Program-made: the position numbers and the translations under genes | Part shown: piece after piece, positions 62,337 to 64,000 of the stretch | Layout of the letters: each line of letters starts with the position of its first letter | How positions within the stretch are numbered: the first letter of the stretch is position 1 | Notes under the pieces: generated by a model | What the model saw: the letters and a program-made list of their open reading frames with translations, nothing else | Told to the model about the DNA's origin: nothing | Database searches by the model: none | Assembly (NCBI RefSeq): GCF_021596945.1 | Contig: NZ_CP063779.1 | Span: 4,314,001 to 4,378,000, forward strand | From: Mongoliitalea daihaiensis | Lineage (GTDB): Bacteria; Bacteroidota; Bacteroidia; Cytophagales; Cyclobacteriaceae | Length of the DNA: 64,000 nucleotides | Direction of reading: 5' to 3'

Positions 62337-62620
62337 AAGTAGATGTAAATACCGTCAAAAAAATTGCCCACCTAGCACGATTAGAATTTGATGAAGCAGG
62401 TTTGGAAAAGATGAAACGTGACATGACTCAGATATTGGACTGGGAAGAGCAGCTGAATGAAGTCGATACGGAAAACATAGAGCCCATCACTACCATGTCT
62501 TCAGAGGTAAATGTCATGCGAGAAGATGTGGAAGGAGAACACTTGACACACGATCAAGCCTTAAAAAATGCTCCTCAGCGAGATTCAGATTATTTCCGAG
62601 TACCAAAGGTTTTAGAATAA
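62333..62620 (+). CDS. gatC: Asp-tRNA(Asn)/Glu-tRNA(Gln) amidotransferase subunit C
   Basis: 95 residues, the normal GatC length. VKKIAHLARLEFDEAGLEKM at the N-terminus, then NIEPITTMSSEVNVMREDVE and the C-terminal APQRDSDYFRVPKVLE. It stabilises the GatA-GatB complex that converts misacylated Glu-tRNA(Gln). It overlaps plsC by four bases (ATGA) and shares one base with the next gene. Confidence 0.95.
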   Translation: MKVDVNTVKKIAHLARLEFDEAGLEKMKRDMTQILDWEEQLNEVDTENIEPITTMSSEVNVMREDVEGEHLTHDQALKNAPQRDSDYFRVPKVLE

Positions 62621-64000
62621 TGTCCTTAAAAACAACTAGAGACAAAAATATTGTTTTCTTCAAAGGCCTTCCCCTTTTCCTCGTGATAATGGGAGGGCTT
62701 TTTCTCTTATTCACGCTGTGGTTTTGGGAGAGGGGTATTTTCCAGATCCTTCCAGGGGTTTTTGCAGAATCAGTAAATGTTCCTTTAGATTATATCCAAC
62801 TTGGTTTGGAAATCTTCCCTATGCAGGCAGAAAACTTTATTCTCCTGCAAAGTTTTGAATCCCTCCCCCCCTTAACCTTCCCCAAACTCTCTTTACTGTG
62901 GGGCGTCATCACTTGGATTCTACTTACCCTGACTTCTTCCCTGATCAGCACCTTCAAACGTACGCCTTTTATCATTGGGATGGCTGTATGGATGGCATTG
63001 CTGTCAATTTCAGGAATCAACAGCCTAAATATCGGAGGGATTTATAGTAACTATGCGTTGATTATTTTATTGATAGGTTGGGTTGCGCCCTTGATATTCA
63101 TTAACTTTTATCAAAACCATTGGTCCTTGCTCCAACGATTTGCATTTGTTTTTTCCAGTGCGACACTAACATTGATAGGATTAGTTTTTTTTAGTGATAT
63201 GCCTGCTGCTGCCTTATTGGTAGCCGAAAACTTGACACTGCCGGCACTTGCACTTGCTGCTTTTTTTTTACTTCACATCGGACACGCTATTTTTTCAGGC
63301 GTAACAATTTTTCTAATCAAACTAAATAAAGGTACACAGCTAAAAATATCCTACCACTTAGTAGTGATCTTTATTGTATATTTTCTGTTGGTGTTTTCTA
63401 CCTTGTTAGATACCTTGGGTGAAATCAATTTACCCATTCCAACAATCCCTCCATACCTTCTTTTTGTACTTGCAGGAGTTATTGGTTACTTCGTTTATCA
63501 AGAAAAAATCAAGCAAACACCTCAGCCATTTGAACAGCCGATTGTTGGTCAATCACTTTACTTATCTTTTTTCGGGATAACCTTATGGACCTGGGGGAAG
63601 GCTGTTTTTGTCGAAAATCAACCCTACATTGAATTTTTCAACCACGTGTTTCTATACGGACAGGTGGCCTTCACATTGCTTTTTTTCGCTTACTTGCTGG
63701 CCAATTTTTTAGATATTCTCAATAGCGGAAAAGATGTAGAAAAAATCATTTTTAAACCTCAACATTTTGCCTACTTCCATATGAGAATTGGAGGAATTAT
63801 GGGCTTGGCTATTTTGATTGTATTTGGAAATACCATTATCATCAATCATATAATCTCTGGCAGCACAAATCAAGCAGCAGATTATTATTACCATGCGGAA
63901 ATGCCCAAACAAGCAGCTATCTTGTATGAAAGCGCTTGGATGCAGTTCCGTAAAAATGATAAAGCAAAAAATGCCGCTGTACATCTTCGCCTTTTGGAAG
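62620..64000 (+). CDS. Polytopic membrane protein, partial (runs off right edge)
   Basis: 460 open codons from ATG overlapping the gatC stop. About ten hydrophobic helices (for example LPLFLVIMGGLFLLFTLWFW and LSLLWGVITWILLTLT, later IGGIMGLAILIVFGN), then a soluble part NQAADYYYHAEMPKQAAILY that looks like a TPR-type start. No family recognised. Last visible gene of the operon. Confidence 0.7.
   Translation, partial: MSLKTTRDKNIVFFKGLPLFLVIMGGLFLLFTLWFWERGIFQILPGVFAESVNVPLDYIQLGLEIFPMQAENFILLQSFESLPPLTFPKLSLLWGVITWILLTLTSSLISTFKRTPFIIGMAVWMALLSISGINSLNIGGIYSNYALIILLIGWVAPLIFINFYQNHWSLLQRFAFVFSSATLTLIGLVFFSDMPAAALLVAENLTLPALALAAFFLLHIGHAIFSGVTIFLIKLNKGTQLKISYHLVVIFIVYFLLVFSTLLDTLGEINLPIPTIPPYLLFVLAGVIGYFVYQEKIKQTPQPFEQPIVGQSLYLSFFGITLWTWGKAVFVENQPYIEFFNHVFLYGQVAFTLLFFAYLLANFLDILNSGKDVEKIIFKPQHFAYFHMRIGGIMGLAILIVFGNTIIINHIISGSTNQAADYYYHAEMPKQAAILYESAWMQFRKNDKAKNAAVHLRLLE

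Overview
The window is from a Bacteroidota chromosome, most likely a Cyclobacteriaceae-type (Algoriphagus-like) bacterium. This is inferred from the PorT-like barrel protein, the AOS-family sphingolipid/sulfonolipid-type acyltransferase, the VPS10/Asp-box protein, the TIGR02757 protein, the small histone-H1-like protein and the many lipoproteins; no rRNA is present to confirm it. No tRNA, rRNA or CRISPR array was recognised.

Layout. (1) 1-7.5 kb: the first 1841 codons of a giant cyclic beta-1,2-glucan synthase on the minus strand, a barrel protein, a coiled-coil lipoprotein and an AraC regulator. (2) 7.8-9.0 kb: a gene graveyard with a MutS-like ATPase cut in two and a truncated DUF1016 gene. 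(3) 9.0-43.2 kb: a large integron-like gene-cassette array. Twenty cassettes, nearly all with one or two small minus-strand genes, are separated by roughly 120-130 bp hairpin repeats whose ends are RYYYAAC and GTTRRRY. The two short cores flanking each cassette body are complementary to each other, as in integron cassettes with attC sites. At least five unrelated stem sequences are used. (4) 43.24-44.6 kb: a tyrosine recombinase with a tandem-repeat N-terminus, next to an attI-like repeat region. Its 3' end faces the array, the reversed layout known from Treponema denticola. Its catalytic spacing is XerC/D-like and it lacks the extra domain that defines IntI. (5) 45-64 kb: housekeeping genes: Maf, DUF1015, biotin carboxylase, AOS-family acyltransferase, histone-like protein, M1 peptidase and Asp-box protein; then a minus-strand run (receiver protein, TIGR02757, hypothetical, LysM protein) and a tight plus-strand operon (NfeD, membrane protein, SlyD, truncated globin, PlsC, GatC, membrane protein).

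The array is the exciting part. The three cassettes nearest the integrase (18, 19, 20) are apparently exact copies of cassettes 8, 6 and 14 deeper in the array, and each duplication ends at the predicted AA^C / G^TT crossover. That is what copying to attI would leave behind. The array is also colonised by insertion elements that use the attC sites. Three IS1182-type elements sit at one identical position of three different attC sites. Four IS91-type elements (each also carrying a tyrosine recombinase) sit exactly at the GTT crossover, are always followed by GTTA, and themselves begin with GTTGAAC, so an attC-like core is rebuilt. A decayed IS4-type element interrupts a further attC. Cassette cargo includes a decayed Fic toxin with an intact antitoxin-like partner, a PIN-domain toxin with its antitoxin-like partner, lipoproteins and secreted proteins, a leucine-rich-repeat protein, small membrane proteins, and one ORF-less purine-rich cassette present twice.
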